A DNA stretch of 51,329 bases. Origin: Acidobacteriota bacterium. Its GTDB lineage: Bacteria > Acidobacteriota > Vicinamibacteria > Vicinamibacterales > UBA8438. The DNA is taken from contig DQNS01000146.1 of NCBI GenBank assembly GCA_015659035.1, positions 1 to 51,329 of the forward strand, written 5' to 3'. The notes beneath the pieces were generated by a model, which ran no database searches, was not told where the DNA came from, and saw only the letters and a list, made by a program, of their open reading frames with translations. Of this stretch, positions 8,158 through 17,619 are shown piece after piece (positions within the stretch are counted from its first letter, which is position 1; each line of letters begins with the position of its first letter). Both the position numbers and the translations under genes were made by a program.

Positions 8158-8991
8158 CTAGCCGCCATCAGCTTGCGGTCTCTCCCGACCGACCACCGTC
8201 AACCCGTGCGCATCGGCCCGCGTGTAGAACGTCTCGCCGTCGAGCACCAGCGTCCGTCCCGCGTCCACCGACAGCACCGTCGCACCGGCGTCGCGCATGG
8301 CGTTCAGCGTCGGCACCCCCACCACCGGCACGTCGAACCGCATGTCCTGAGCCGGTTTCGCCACCTTCACGACCCGCGTCCCGGGCCCCGCCAGCTGTCC
8401 CGCCCGCGCGATGACCGCGTCGGTCCCCTCCATCGCCTCGACCGCCACCACCGCCCGGTCCTTGACGACGATCGTCTGGCCCAGGTCGAGCCCGGCGATG
8501 GCGTCTGCCATCCGGTACCCGAACTCCAGGTCGGCACGCTCGTCCTCGGTCGGCGCCCGGCCGGTCAGGACACCGCTCCGGGCGAGCAGCGGCTGCAGAA
8601 AAGCGGTCGAGTTCTCCAGGTCGATGCCGTGGTCGGCGAGCATGTCCGCCACCGCTGTGATCAGCGCGTCGGTGTTCTTGGTATCGAGGCGCCGCAGCAC
8701 TTTCAGCGCAGTCACATCCGGGATGATGCCGAAGAGCTTGGTGTGCTTGACCTGCCCGGCCATGACCGCCCGGGTGACACCGGCGTCACGCAGAATGGCA
8801 ATGCACTTGCCCAGCTGCCCGAGGGAGATCCAGTGGAGGTCGGCCGGCGGGTCGCCTGCTGCCGCGGTCTCGAGCGCCGGGCTGGTCTCCTCCCGGATCG
8901 CGACGATGGTCACCTCATGTCCGAGACGGCGCGCCCCCTCCAGCGCCAAGAACGGAAACCGGCCGTTCCCCGCAATCAAGCCAATTCGCAT
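8158..8991 (-). CDS. lpxI: UDP-2,3-diacylglucosamine pyrophosphatase LpxI
   Basis: A 277-residue LpxI (DUF1009) hydrolase that converts UDP-2,3-diacylglucosamine to lipid X, the alternative to LpxH. Characteristic stretches are the N-terminal [46 protein letters not shown] and the C-terminal [19 protein letters not shown], which contains the acidic residue region tied to catalysis in the Caulobacter enzyme. ATG at 8991 gives the standard N-terminus. It lies between fabZ-lpxA and the Gfo/Idh gene, all on the minus strand. No lpxH or lpxB is in the window. Confidence 0.94.
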   Translation of the reverse strand: MRIGLIAGNGRFPFLALEGARRLGHEVTIVAIREETSPALETAAAGDPPADLHWISLGQLGKCIAILRDAGVTRAVMAGQVKHTKLFGIIPDVTALKVLRRLDTKNTDALITAVADMLADHGIDLENSTAFLQPLLARSGVLTGRAPTEDERADLEFGYRMADAIAGLDLGQTIVVKDRAVVAVEAMEGTDAVIARAGQLAGPGTRVVKVAKPAQDMRFDVPVVGVPTLNAMRDAGATVLSVDAGRTLVLDGETFYTRADAHGLTVVGRERPQADGG

Positions 8992-9001
8992 CGTGCTACC
9001 C

Positions 9002-9022
9002 AGGTCTCAGGTCTCAGGTCGA
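9002..9022. repeat. Heptanucleotide tract (H7), AGGTCTC type
   Basis: Three 7-base units (AGGTCTC, AGGTCTC, AGGTCGA) immediately upstream of lpxI. Confidence 0.55.
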
Positions 9023-9108
9023 GGGCTCCCTCCGATTGCCGACGCCGTCGATCGCGAAGGGTCCGTGTCCGATCAGAAGCTGGCGAAGCCGTCCACCACC
9101 GTCTACCC

Positions 9109-9151
9109 CGCTCATCCTGAGCACAGCATGAGAGTGCTGTTGTCGAAGGAC
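9109..9151. repeat. Widespread repeat motif CTCATCCTGAGC / TTGTCGAAGGAC split by a small hairpin
   Basis: Contains CGCTCATCCTGAGC and TTGTCGAAGGAC, the two halves of a short repeat seen in many unrelated bacterial genomes. Here they are separated by a hairpin with CAGCA / TGCTG arms. It lies in the fabZ-lpxA to lpxI spacer. The function of such repeats is unknown. Confidence 0.5.
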
Positions 9152-9185
9152 TGCCTTCTGTCTTCTGACTCCTTGGGCCGTTCGA

Positions 9186-10439
9186 TCACTCGTCGGCCGC
9201 CATCGCCTCGAGCCGCTTGGCTGGCCGGCGGAGGTTGACACCCCGTTGCGACGAGCCCATGAAGGCAATCAGATAGGCGACCTCCGGGCACTGGAGCGTC
9301 TCGTCCTGCCCGATCTGCTGGAGGGCCTGCGTGGTGTTCAGCTTGGACTGCAACAGATACCGGAATGCCCGCTTGAGCTCCGCGATCGTCTCCTCCGGCA
9401 TGCCCTGCCGCTCCAGCCCAATGATATTGAGGTCGTAGACCCGAGCGCGGTTGCCGACGGTGCGCATAAACGGCAACGCGTCGAGCGTGATGACCGAAAA
9501 CCCGCCGATGAACGCCTGACGCCCGACGCGGCAAAACTGATGGACGGCCGAGAACGCGCCGATGTTCGCCTGGTCTTCAACCGACACATGGCCGCTCAGC
9601 GTCGCGGCATTGCCGAAGATGGTCTTGTGCCCCACCTGGCAATCGTGCGCCACGTGGACGTAGGCCATGAACAGGTTGTCGTCACCGATGCGCGTGACCC
9701 CACCGCCCCCCTGTGTGCCCCGATGGATCGTGGCGAACTCACGGAAGATGTTGCGGTGCCCGATGACGAGGGTGGTCCGCTCCCCCTTGAACTTCGTGTC
9801 CTGGGGAATCAGCCCGATAGACGCGAACGGGAACACGTGGTTTTCGTCGCCGATCTCGGTCCACCCGTCGATGACGGCCGAGGCGCCGATGTTGCATCCG
9901 CGTCCGATTCGCACGTGCGGGCCGATGACCGCGTTGGGCCCGACGAGGGTGCCAGCCCCGATCTCGGCGCCCGGTGCCACGTGCGCGGACGGATCGATCC
10001 GAACCTCGTCCACGACCAGACCGACCAAGAGCTCGGCCTCGGCAACCACGTGGTCGTCGACCCGCGCCACGGCCGCCGCCACCGCCACCCGGCGCCGGCG
10101 CCGGCGTATCGTGACCTCGAGACGGAGTCGGTCACCGGGCACCACTTGACGGCGAAACCGCGCGTTGTTGACGCCGCGCAGCACGACCCGCATCGCCGAC
10201 GGCTGCACGGCACCATCGAGCAACAACACGCTGGCCGCCTGCGCCAGCGCCTCGATCATCAGCACACCCGGCATCAACGGAGTCCCGGGGAAATGCCCCT
10301 GGAAGAACTCCTCGTTGACGGTAACATTCTTGACGGCGACGATCCGGGTGCCCGGCTCGTGCTCGACCACACCGTCGATGAGCAGCGAGGGATAGCGATA
10401 ACAGAGCCGGTCGAGCAGCCCGGGAATGTCGAGAGACAC
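9186..10439 (-). CDS. Fused 3-hydroxyacyl-ACP dehydratase FabZ and UDP-GlcNAc acyltransferase LpxA
   Basis: A 417-residue bifunctional protein. Residues 1-145 are FabZ: RYPSLLIDGV, then the catalytic GHFPGTPLMPG (His49) and EALAQ (Glu63). Residues 146-417 are LpxA: left-handed beta-helix hexapeptides, the catalytic His265 in VHVAHDCQVG, the HQFCRVG segment and the helical C-terminus. No stop, frameshift or internal start separates them; the join is tight (LLVGLVVDEVRIDPSAHV). One protein would therefore supply both fatty-acid dehydration and the first lipid A acylation, two activities that compete for 3-hydroxyacyl-ACP. The start is a GTG at 10439 (MSLDIPGLL); its Shine-Dalgarno is weak. The open frame upstream is an antisense shadow of ompH. 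Confidence 0.9.
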   Translation of the reverse strand: MSLDIPGLLDRLCYRYPSLLIDGVVEHEPGTRIVAVKNVTVNEEFFQGHFPGTPLMPGVLMIEALAQAASVLLLDGAVQPSAMRVVLRGVNNARFRRQVVPGDRLRLEVTIRRRRRRVAVAAAVARVDDHVVAEAELLVGLVVDEVRIDPSAHVAPGAEIGAGTLVGPNAVIGPHVRIGRGCNIGASAVIDGWTEIGDENHVFPFASIGLIPQDTKFKGERTTLVIGHRNIFREFATIHRGTQGGGGVTRIGDDNLFMAYVHVAHDCQVGHKTIFGNAATLSGHVSVEDQANIGAFSAVHQFCRVGRQAFIGGFSVITLDALPFMRTVGNRARVYDLNIIGLERQGMPEETIAELKRAFRYLLQSKLNTTQALQQIGQDETLQCPEVAYLIAFMGSSQRGVNLRRPAKRLEAMAADE

Positions 10440-10482
10440 GATCCGTAGGACCCTGCGGGAAGACGACGGGCTAAGAAAGTGC

Positions 10483-11118
10483 CTATGGTGTCTGCTGGCT
10501 GGCCTTGTCGAGCTCGGCGACGACGTCCGCAGTGATGTCGAGCGCCGGGGTCGCCCAGACCAGACCGCCATCACCGGCGCTGAAGACGAGCCGCAGCCCC
10601 TTGCTCGCCGCGACGCGGTCGATGGCCGGCACGAGCTTCTGCTGGAATTCGATCTGAACGGTCTGCTGCAACTCGGCCAACTCGGTGTCGGCATCCTCGG
10701 ACATCCGCTGGATCTCGCGGGTCATCCGTTCGATCTCGCGCTGCAGCTGCAACTGGGCCTCGGCGCTCATCACGCTGGCGTTCTGCTGTAGCTTCTGCTG
10801 GTTCGCCTGCAGCTCGACGGTGCGACCTTCGAGCACCTGGAGCTTCTGCGCGCTCAGCTCCTGCACTCGCCGGTTGGCCTCCTGACCGTCGAGCGACTCC
10901 GAGGCCACCCGCCCCAGATCGACGTAGGCCTGCGTAGCGTCCGGAGGAAACGGCAGCCGCGCCGGCGGCGGAGTCGGCTCCGGCGGCTGGGCTCCCGGCG
11001 GCTGGGCCGCGGGTGTCTGGGCCGGAGCCGGAGTCTGAGGCCCAGCCGCGACCTGCGCCGGCGCCGTCAGGGCTACGAGCGCGACCATCATCGCCGCGAC
11101 CACACTCAACAGTTTCAT
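10483..11118 (-). CDS. OmpH/Skp-family periplasmic chaperone
   Basis: A 211-residue exported protein. ATG at 11118 follows an AAGGA ribosome site eight bases away and starts a signal peptide (MKLLSVVAAMMVALVALT...PAQVAA). A proline/glutamine-rich linker (residues ~25-55) precedes the conserved AYVDLGRVASES and a long coiled coil of Gln/Glu-rich helices (residues ~75-150) typical of Skp tentacles, then the C-terminal beta segment with VFSAGDGGLVWATPALDIT. Skp-type chaperones hold unfolded outer-membrane proteins for BamA, encoded just upstream. The usual lpxD between ompH and fabZ is absent here. Confidence 0.88.
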   Translation of the reverse strand: MKLLSVVAAMMVALVALTAPAQVAAGPQTPAPAQTPAAQPPGAQPPEPTPPPARLPFPPDATQAYVDLGRVASESLDGQEANRRVQELSAQKLQVLEGRTVELQANQQKLQQNASVMSAEAQLQLQREIERMTREIQRMSEDADTELAELQQTVQIEFQQKLVPAIDRVAASKGLRLVFSAGDGGLVWATPALDITADVVAELDKASQQTP

Positions 11119-11467
11119 CGGATCAGTCCTTGGTTTCACTCGGCTTGTCTTCCGTGTCCGAGTCAAGATTTCGCGAACAGTTCCGGGCGGGCATCCCGTC
11201 TGGCGGCGTTCCTCCTCGGTCGGATACTGCCGGCATGCTCCCTCGTCGCGCCTTACGATGACCGGACGCGATCCGATTACAACGCGAGAGAATTCGTCCC
11301 CACACTTCTTACGCGAGACACCAGGTCTATCGGCCGATCAGGGCTGCGGCCCCAGGGCGGCTAGCGCAATGCCCACAATGCCACCTCATAGATTACCAGT
11401 TTCGCCGAGCCTACGCGAGAGCGGGCAAAACCCGGACGTCAGAACGATTCCTCCCGCCACAGGCTCA
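11119..11467. other. Gap between bamA and ompH
   Basis: About 350 bases without a gene. Apart from R1 copy c it holds CTAG-containing sequence and no recognisable promoter or small gene. Confidence 0.6.
11154..11306. repeat. R1 palindromic element, copy c
   Basis: Carries the R1 core (CATCCCGTCTGGCGGCG, CTCCTCGGTCGGATACTG, CTCCCTCGTCGCGCC). Its left terminus (GTGTCCGAGTC, TTCGCGAACAG) matches that of copy f near 47.07 kb rather than copies a or b. The right terminus is degraded. It fills much of the gap between bamA and ompH. Confidence 0.7.
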
Positions 11468-14071
11468 CTAGAAGGTGGTCCCGATGGCGAACTTGAACAG
11501 GCTCCCCTCCTGCGGCCGGAACCGGTCGTTCAGGACGCAGCTGGCCCCGTTCGGACAGTCGCCCCGCTGCGGGTTGAAGACGTAGATGAGCCGGAACGGC
11601 ACGTTGAGCACCGGCATGAAGAACCGCACCTCGGCGCCGGTCGACGTCCGGAACAGATCGGTGGCGAAGTGCTGATCGAAGTCAGCCACCTGGCCGGCGT
11701 CATAGAAGAAGACCAGCCGCACCGGGTCCGCGATCGAGATCAAGTATTCGATGTTGAACAGGAGGCTCTTGTTGCCTCCGATGACCAGCCCGCTCCCCGA
11801 GGTGGTCCCGTCCGCGTGGACGATGAACGGGTCGTTCGGCCCGATGCTGCGGATGTCGAACCCGCGCAGACTGAAATCGCCGCCCAGGGTGAGCATTGTG
11901 AAGATCGGCAGCCCCACCGTCGAGCCGATCGGCGAGATGTACTCGCCACGGGCGCGGAAGCCGATCGACAGCCTCGGGGCGTGTTTCAGATACCAGATGC
12001 CCTCGATGGTCGGCTTGTAGAACTGCGTGTTGCCCCCGAGCCCCGCATACTCGAACGACGCCGTGTATTTCTTTCCCGTGGTCGGGAAGATCGGATGGTC
12101 CACGGTGTTGAGCTGGAAGGTTGGTGTGACCTTGCTGATCGTGCGCGCACCGTCATGGCCTATCAGCAGGGAATCCTGGAGAAACGGATTGAATCGCAGG
12201 ATGTCCGGATTCAGGAACGCGGGGTTAAGCTTCGTGACCTCCGTCTCCTCCCAGGAGTAGGAGAGGAAGGCCTGCGACCACCGCTTCACGCGAAGCCCCA
12301 TCGAGGTCGTCAACCCGATCGAGCTCTGGGCGAACTGGTTGATGAAATTGATGTCGCGCCGAAACACGTTGATCCCACCGGTGATCGGCCGACCGAACAG
12401 AAACGGCTCGGTGAACCCGAGGTTGTAGTTCTTGACCCGCTCGCCATTCTGGGCCATGAACGACAACGACTCGCCACGCCCCAAAAAGTTGGTTGTCGTG
12501 AACCCAGCCTGCAGGAAGAAGCCGTCGAACTGCGACGCACCGGCGCCAAAGGTCAACTGATTCAGGTTCGCTTCTTCGAGGTTGAGCGTCAGATTGACTT
12601 CATTGTCGAACCCGGGTCGCTTTTCGATCTGGATCGCGTTGTCCTCGTCGAGCGGCTCAAAATACCCCAGCTGGTTGAGCCGCCGGACGCTATATTGGAG
12701 CGCCTCGGTGTTGAAGACACCGCGCTCGACCATGTTGATTTCCCGGCGGATCACCTCGTCGTGGGTGGTGTCATTGCCAACGAAGGTGATGCGGTTGATG
12801 AAATATTGCTCCCCTTCCTGGATGCGGACCGTCACGTCCACGACCGGGTTTCCGTCGATCTGCGTCGGCAGCCCATCGGCCTGCGGCTCGGTGCGCGGCA
12901 CCGGTTCGGGGAACCCCGTCATCTCGTAGTACCCGAAGGAGCCATACGCCTCTTTGGCTTCCAGGAAGGCGTCGCGAAGGGCCTCTTCCGAGTAGTACTC
13001 GCCCGGTCGTACATCGGAGAAGATCTCCCGGAGCGCCTCCACCCGTACGACCTCGTACCCCTCGAAGGCCACCGTGCCAACCCGATACCGCTCACCCTCG
13101 TCGACCCGAATCCGCAGGCGTACGGGGAGGGTCTTGCCATCCTCCGACACATCCAGGTACTCCAGCTCCGGCTGCCCCACCCGGGCCTCGATGTAGCCGT
13201 TGTTCCGATAGTGCCCCTCGAGCGCCACGGCATCCTGCTCGTAGCCCAACGGCTTGTAGGTCCCGCGACCCGTGATGAAGGAGAACAACCAGGGCTCTTT
13301 CGTGTTCTTCATCTGCCGCTTGAGCGACCGGTCGCTCATCTGCTCGTTCCCGACGAACGAGATGTCGGCCACCCGGACCTTGGGCCCTTGGTCTATGGTG
13401 AACGTCAGCCGCACGAGCTTCGGACCACCGGCCATTGCGGCGATCTCGTGACTCACCTCGGCAAACTGGTAACCCTTCTCGCCGTACATCTCCCGGAGCA
13501 GGCCCTCGGTCTGCCGCACGACATGCGGTGAGAATTGGCTGTCCGTACGCAACTCGATGCCGGACCTTTCCAGGGCCTCTAGGATCTCGGTCTCGTCGTA
13601 CTCGTCGCCCCCCTCCCAGGTCACGACCCGCACCCGCTCGGCTTCCTCCAGCAGGAACACGGCCCGTTTGCCCGCGACGCCGTTCGGGTACGGATCGTCG
13701 ATGATCTCGATCGCCAGGTCGGCCAGGAGACCGGTGTTCCACAAACGCTGAAAGTCCTCGAGCAGCACCCGCTCGAGGGTCTCGTCGAACGGCGTAAATT
13801 GCCCTAGCCCCACGCTGCGAAGTTCGTCGCTCTGCATGTAGTAGAGATAGGTCTGCCCCTCGACGCCGGGTACGTTGCCCTGAGTCGGCCACCGCAGCTC
13901 GACCGTGGTGAACAGGGTTGGCGAGTCCGGCGGCGGCAGCGCCGCCTGCGCCTGCTCGCCGACGACCATCGGCTCGGCCTCGGTCGCCGCGGCGGAGACC
14001 GGGACCAGCCCGACGCACACCCAGGCGACCGCCGTCGCGGCCACGTACCCTCTCATTTCTGCACTTCCCAT
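11468..14071 (-). CDS. bamA: Outer-membrane protein assembly factor BamA
   Basis: An 867-residue Omp85 protein that inserts beta-barrels into the outer membrane. A signal peptide (MRGYVAATAVAWVCVGL...VSAAA) is followed by POTRA repeats, seen in stretches such as VADISFVGNEQMSDRSLKRQM, VGTVAFEGYEVVRVEAL and INRITFVGNDTTHDEVIRREI, then the barrel, with the family motif GGDFSLRGFDIRS (equivalent of VRGF) and a terminal aromatic residue (FKFAIGTTF). Two starts are plausible: ATG 14071 behind GGAAGG, or ATG 14056, which begins the signal peptide directly. A long open frame on the opposite strand is a codon-bias shadow. Confidence 0.95.
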   Translation of the reverse strand: MGSAEMRGYVAATAVAWVCVGLVPVSAAATEAEPMVVGEQAQAALPPPDSPTLFTTVELRWPTQGNVPGVEGQTYLYYMQSDELRSVGLGQFTPFDETLERVLLEDFQRLWNTGLLADLAIEIIDDPYPNGVAGKRAVFLLEEAERVRVVTWEGGDEYDETEILEALERSGIELRTDSQFSPHVVRQTEGLLREMYGEKGYQFAEVSHEIAAMAGGPKLVRLTFTIDQGPKVRVADISFVGNEQMSDRSLKRQMKNTKEPWLFSFITGRGTYKPLGYEQDAVALEGHYRNNGYIEARVGQPELEYLDVSEDGKTLPVRLRIRVDEGERYRVGTVAFEGYEVVRVEALREIFSDVRPGEYYSEEALRDAFLEAKEAYGSFGYYEMTGFPEPVPRTEPQADGLPTQIDGNPVVDVTVRIQEGEQYFINRITFVGNDTTHDEVIRREINMVERGVFNTEALQYSVRRLNQLGYFEPLDEDNAIQIEKRPGFDNEVNLTLNLEEANLNQLTFGAGASQFDGFFLQAGFTTTNFLGRGESLSFMAQNGERVKNYNLGFTEPFLFGRPITGGINVFRRDINFINQFAQSSIGLTTSMGLRVKRWSQAFLSYSWEETEVTKLNPAFLNPDILRFNPFLQDSLLIGHDGARTISKVTPTFQLNTVDHPIFPTTGKKYTASFEYAGLGGNTQFYKPTIEGIWYLKHAPRLSIGFRARGEYISPIGSTVGLPIFTMLTLGGDFSLRGFDIRSIGPNDPFIVHADGTTSGSGLVIGGNKSLLFNIEYLISIADPVRLVFFYDAGQVADFDQHFATDLFRTSTGAEVRFFMPVLNVPFRLIYVFNPQRGDCPNGASCVLNDRFRPQEGSLFKFAIGTTF

Positions 14072-14141
14072 GGCCCTTCCCACCCTGCGCCGGCGCCTGA
14101 ACAAGCAGGTCGCTCGAGACGCGGCGAAGCCTTCCGGCTTC

Positions 14142-14169
14142 TCCTGGCTCCTGGCTCCTGGCTCCTGCG
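14142..14169. repeat. Heptanucleotide tract (H7), TCCTGGC type
   Basis: Four tandem 7-base units, preceded by the recurrent leader GGCGAAGCCTTCCGGCTTC (a small palindrome). It lies in the clpC-bamA spacer. The same leader-plus-heptamer arrangement is found near 21.64, 31.6 and 50.9 kb. Confidence 0.75.
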
Positions 14170-14182
14170 GGGCACTGGATCC

Positions 14183-16627
14183 TTAGACGCTCACCGCCAG
14201 CCGACGGCCGGCATACGTTCGCCCGGCGTCCCGATAGGCCAGCTCGCCCCCATCGAAATACACCTCAATCGTGCCGCTACCCAGACGCCCACAAATAAGC
14301 TCCTCGGAGAGCGGGTCCTCGACATAGCGCTGGATCGCCCGACGCAGGGGCCGTGCCCCATACGACCGGTCTTTGCACGTCATGTTGATGACCCAGTCGA
14401 CCACCTCCGGTGTCAGGGTGATCTGCAGCTTGCGATCGACGAGGTGCTCGTTCAGCTGGTCGATGAGCATGACGGTAATCTGGCGCAGATCGTCGTCGAG
14501 GAGCGCCTCGAACACGATGATCTCGTCGACCCGGTTCACGAACTCCGGGTTGAAGGTCCGCTTCACTTCAGCCAGCACCATGTCGGTGACGTTCCGCTGG
14601 ATCTCCCTGGCGTCCGACGGCTGGAACCCGAGCGAGGCCTTCTTCTGGATGAAGCGGGCCCCGATGTTCGAGGTCATGATGATGATCGTGTTCTTGAAGT
14701 TGACACGATTCCCCAGCCCATCGGTCAGCTGGCCGTCCTCGAACACCTGGAGCAGGATGTTGAACAGGTCCGGATGCGCCTTCTCGATCTCGTCGAGCAG
14801 CACCACCGCGTACGGGCTGCGCTTGACCTTCTCGGTGAGCTGACCGCCTTCCTCATGCCCCACGTAGCCGGGTGGCGACCCGATCAGCTTCGACACCGAG
14901 TGCTTCTCCATGTACTCGGACATGTCGAACCGGATCAACGCGGCGTCACTGCCGAACAGAAAGTTCGCCAGCGCTCGCGCCAACTCGGTCTTGCCGACTC
15001 CGGTCGGGCCAAGAAACACAAAGCTGCCCACCGGCCGATTAGGCGACTTGAGCCCGGCGCGGGACCGTCGGATGGCGCGGGCCAGCGCCGAGATGGCGTG
15101 TTCCTGGCTGATCACCCGCCGGTGCAGCTCGGCCTCCATCCGGAGCAGCTTGTCGCTTTCATCCTGGTCGATCGAGGTCACCGGCACGCCGGTCCACGTG
15201 GACACCACCTCGTCGATGTCCGGCTTGCCCACTTTGATCGGGCGCAACTCCGCTTTGACGTCGAACTTCTTCCGCACGCACTGGAGGTCCTCGCGCGCGA
15301 TCTCCTCCTGCTCCTTGAAGAACTGCGCCTTCTCGAAGTCCTTCTCAGCCGCCGCGTTCTCCATCTGCTCGACGGACACGCGGATTTTGCGGTTGATGTC
15401 GCCGAACTCCTCGCTCAAGCCCGCGTCCCGCAGTTTCGCGCGGGACCCGGCTTCGTCGAGCAGATCGATCGCCTTGTCGGGCAGAAACCGCTCCGTGATG
15501 TAGCGGCTGGACTGATAGACCGCCGCCTCGAGCGCCTCCGGCGTGTACTCGACGTTGTGGAAGCTCTGATAGCGATCCCTCACGCCCAACAGCACCGCGA
15601 GCGCCTCGGTCTCCGTGGGGGGCTCGACCTTGACCGTCTGGAATCGGCGCTCGAGTGACCGGTCCTTCTCGATGTACTTCCGGTACTCCGCCGGGGTCGT
15701 CGCGCCGATGCAGCGAATTTCACCACGCGACAGGGACGGCTTCAAGATGTTCGCCGCGTCGAGCGAGCCCTCCGCAGACCCGGCGCCCACAAGGGTGTGC
15801 AGCTCGTCGATAAACACGATGACGTTGGGGTTCTCGGTCAGCTCCTTCATGATTGCCTTGAGCCGTTCCTCGAACTGCCCTCGATACTTGGTCCCAGCGA
15901 CGATCAGTGAGATATCGAGCGCGAGCACCCGCTTGTCAGCAAGGAAGTGCGGCACATCCCCACAAACGATCCGTTGTGCCAGCCCCTCGATGATTGCCGT
16001 CTTGCCGACACCCGGCTCGCCGATCAGCACGGCGTTGTTCTTCGTGCGACGGCACAGGACCTGCTGCACCCGTTCGAGCTCCCGCTCCCGACCGACCAGC
16101 GGGTCCAGCAGGTTCTTCATCGCGCTCTCGGTGAGGTCGCGGCTGAACTCCGCCAACAGGGGGGTCTCCTTGACCCGCGTGAGCGTCGTCTTCTCGTTCA
16201 ACAACTGCACGATGTCCTCGCGCGCCGTGCTCAGACGCATCCCCTTCTCGACCAGAATCGACGCCGCCACGCAACGCTCCTCGCGGAGGAGGCCCAACAG
16301 GACATGCTCGGTCCCCACGTAGTTGTGCAGCAGCCGGTCCGCCTCCTCGGCGGCGAACTGCAGCGCACGTTTAGTCTCCGTGCTGAACGGGATCTCCACC
16401 GACGTGGAAACCTTCTCGCGGAGGACGGTGCGTCCCTCGATGTCCTTGCGGATCCCCTCGAGCGACAGGTGCGAACGGGCGAAGATGCGGCTCGTCAGCC
16501 CTTTGCCTTCGCGGATCAGCCCAAGCAGCAGGTGCTCGGTCTCGATCGAGATGCTCCCGAGTTGGCTCGCCTCGTAGCGGGCAAAGAACAGCACGCGACG
16601 TGCCCGCTCGGTGTAGCGCTCGAACAT
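14183..16627 (-). CDS. clpC: AAA+ unfoldase ClpC
   Basis: An 814-residue HSP100 ATPase that feeds substrates to ClpP. Double Clp N-domain repeats span residues 1-145. The first AAA+ module has Walker A GEPGVGKT (203-210) and Walker B VIVFIDE (269-275). A UVR-type middle segment ([17 protein letters not shown], ~427-443) separates ClpC from ClpB and ClpA. The second AAA+ module has Walker A GPTGVGKT (540-547) and [11 protein letters not shown]. The C-terminal D2-small domain ends in [22 protein letters not shown] at 16627 begins the standard [12 protein letters not shown]. There is a good sigma-70 promoter upstream at 16681-16708. Confidence 0.96.
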   Translation of the reverse strand: MFERYTERARRVLFFARYEASQLGSISIETEHLLLGLIREGKGLTSRIFARSHLSLEGIRKDIEGRTVLREKVSTSVEIPFSTETKRALQFAAEEADRLLHNYVGTEHVLLGLLREERCVAASILVEKGMRLSTAREDIVQLLNEKTTLTRVKETPLLAEFSRDLTESAMKNLLDPLVGRERELERVQQVLCRRTKNNAVLIGEPGVGKTAIIEGLAQRIVCGDVPHFLADKRVLALDISLIVAGTKYRGQFEERLKAIMKELTENPNVIVFIDELHTLVGAGSAEGSLDAANILKPSLSRGEIRCIGATTPAEYRKYIEKDRSLERRFQTVKVEPPTETEALAVLLGVRDRYQSFHNVEYTPEALEAAVYQSSRYITERFLPDKAIDLLDEAGSRAKLRDAGLSEEFGDINRKIRVSVEQMENAAAEKDFEKAQFFKEQEEIAREDLQCVRKKFDVKAELRPIKVGKPDIDEVVSTWTGVPVTSIDQDESDKLLRMEAELHRRVISQEHAISALARAIRRSRAGLKSPNRPVGSFVFLGPTGVGKTELARALANFLFGSDAALIRFDMSEYMEKHSVSKLIGSPPGYVGHEEGGQLTEKVKRSPYAVVLLDEIEKAHPDLFNILLQVFEDGQLTDGLGNRVNFKNTIIIMTSNIGARFIQKKASLGFQPSDAREIQRNVTDMVLAEVKRTFNPEFVNRVDEIIVFEALLDDDLRQITVMLIDQLNEHLVDRKLQITLTPEVVDWVINMTCKDRSYGARPLRRAIQRYVEDPLSEELICGRLGSGTIEVYFDGGELAYRDAGRTYAGRRLAVSV

Positions 16628-16680
16628 CGTTGATCCTAGTCGATGGACGCGGTCGGAGCCGGTCGGACGACCCCGTTCGC

Positions 16681-16708
16681 ATTATAAGGCAAAACTCCCC
16701 CTGGACAA
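16681..16708 (-). promoter_or_regulatory. Putative sigma-70 promoter of clpC
   Basis: On the minus strand, TTGTCC, a 16-base spacer, then a perfect TATAAT; the start codon is about 55 bases downstream. The -35 box lies in an imperfect 16-base palindrome (CCTGAAC / GTCCAGG arms) that could be an operator. No CtsR-type box was seen. Confidence 0.6.
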
Positions 16709-16756
16709 GTTCAGGGCCTGGCCCGAAAGTGCCTGGAACCGCAATGGTTTACGTGG

Positions 16757-17431
16757 TCAGACCGGGCGCAGACGGCCGGCCTCCAACCGCAGCACGCGGT
16801 CACAGGACTCGGCGAGCTGCATGTTGTGGGTCGCGATGAGCGACGTCAGCCCATGGGCCGTATGCATCCGGCGCAGCAGAACATGTAGCTCCGCGGCGGT
16901 CTGTTCGTCGAGGTCGCCGGTCGGCTCGTCGGCCAGGAGCAGCGCCGGCTTCATGATCAGCGCGCGCGCAACCGCGACGCGTTGCTGCTCGCCACCCGAC
17001 AGCATCCCGGGTCGATGCGACACGCGGTCGCCGAGCCCGACCTCCCCGAGCAGGGCTTCGGCGCGCGGCTGCGCCTCCTGCGGCGCCACCCGAGCGATCC
17101 GCAGCGGCATCGCCACGTTCTCTGCTGCGGTGAACTCCGGCAACAGATGATGAAACTGGAACACGAAGCCGACCTGTCGGTTGCGGAACGCGACCCGCGC
17201 GTCGTCGTCCGCCGCCGTCATGTTCGTGTCACCAATTCGGATCGTCCCACCGTCGATCCGGTCGAGCCCGCCGATTAGCTGCAGCAGGGTGCTCTTGCCC
17301 ACACCGGAGGTGCCGACGATGGCGACCATCTCGCCGGTGTCAACCCCCATATCGAGCCCGCGCAGCACGAGCAACTGCCGCTCACCCACCGTGAAGGACT
17401 TGGTGAGCGCGCGAACGTCCAGGAAAGGCAT
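16757..17431 (-). CDS. lolD: Lipoprotein-release ABC transporter ATPase LolD
   Basis: A 224-residue ABC ATPase of the LolD/MacB group. Walker A is GTSGVGKST (36-44), the Q-loop is within VGFVFQFHHLLPEFTAAENV, the signature is LSGGEQQRVAVARAL, Walker B is LLLADEPTGDLD, and the switch His is in LIATHNMQ. The segment FQFHHLLPEF is typical of LolD. It powers extraction of outer-membrane-directed lipoproteins with the LolC/E permease encoded upstream. The two genes are separated by 188 bases of heptamer repeat rather than being tightly coupled. Confidence 0.93.
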   Translation of the reverse strand: MPFLDVRALTKSFTVGERQLLVLRGLDMGVDTGEMVAIVGTSGVGKSTLLQLIGGLDRIDGGTIRIGDTNMTAADDDARVAFRNRQVGFVFQFHHLLPEFTAAENVAMPLRIARVAPQEAQPRAEALLGEVGLGDRVSHRPGMLSGGEQQRVAVARALIMKPALLLADEPTGDLDEQTAAELHVLLRRMHTAHGLTSLIATHNMQLAESCDRVLRLEAGRLRPV

Positions 17432-17446
17432 GGCGGGAGCGCTCTC

Positions 17447-17615
<169 letters not shown>

Positions 17616-17619
17616 GTGA

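Noticed and set aside
11258-13531. A 757-codon open frame on the plus strand opposite bamA
   Set aside because: It is the antisense of a clear BamA gene; the translation has no domain and shows the charged pattern typical of high-GC shadow frames.
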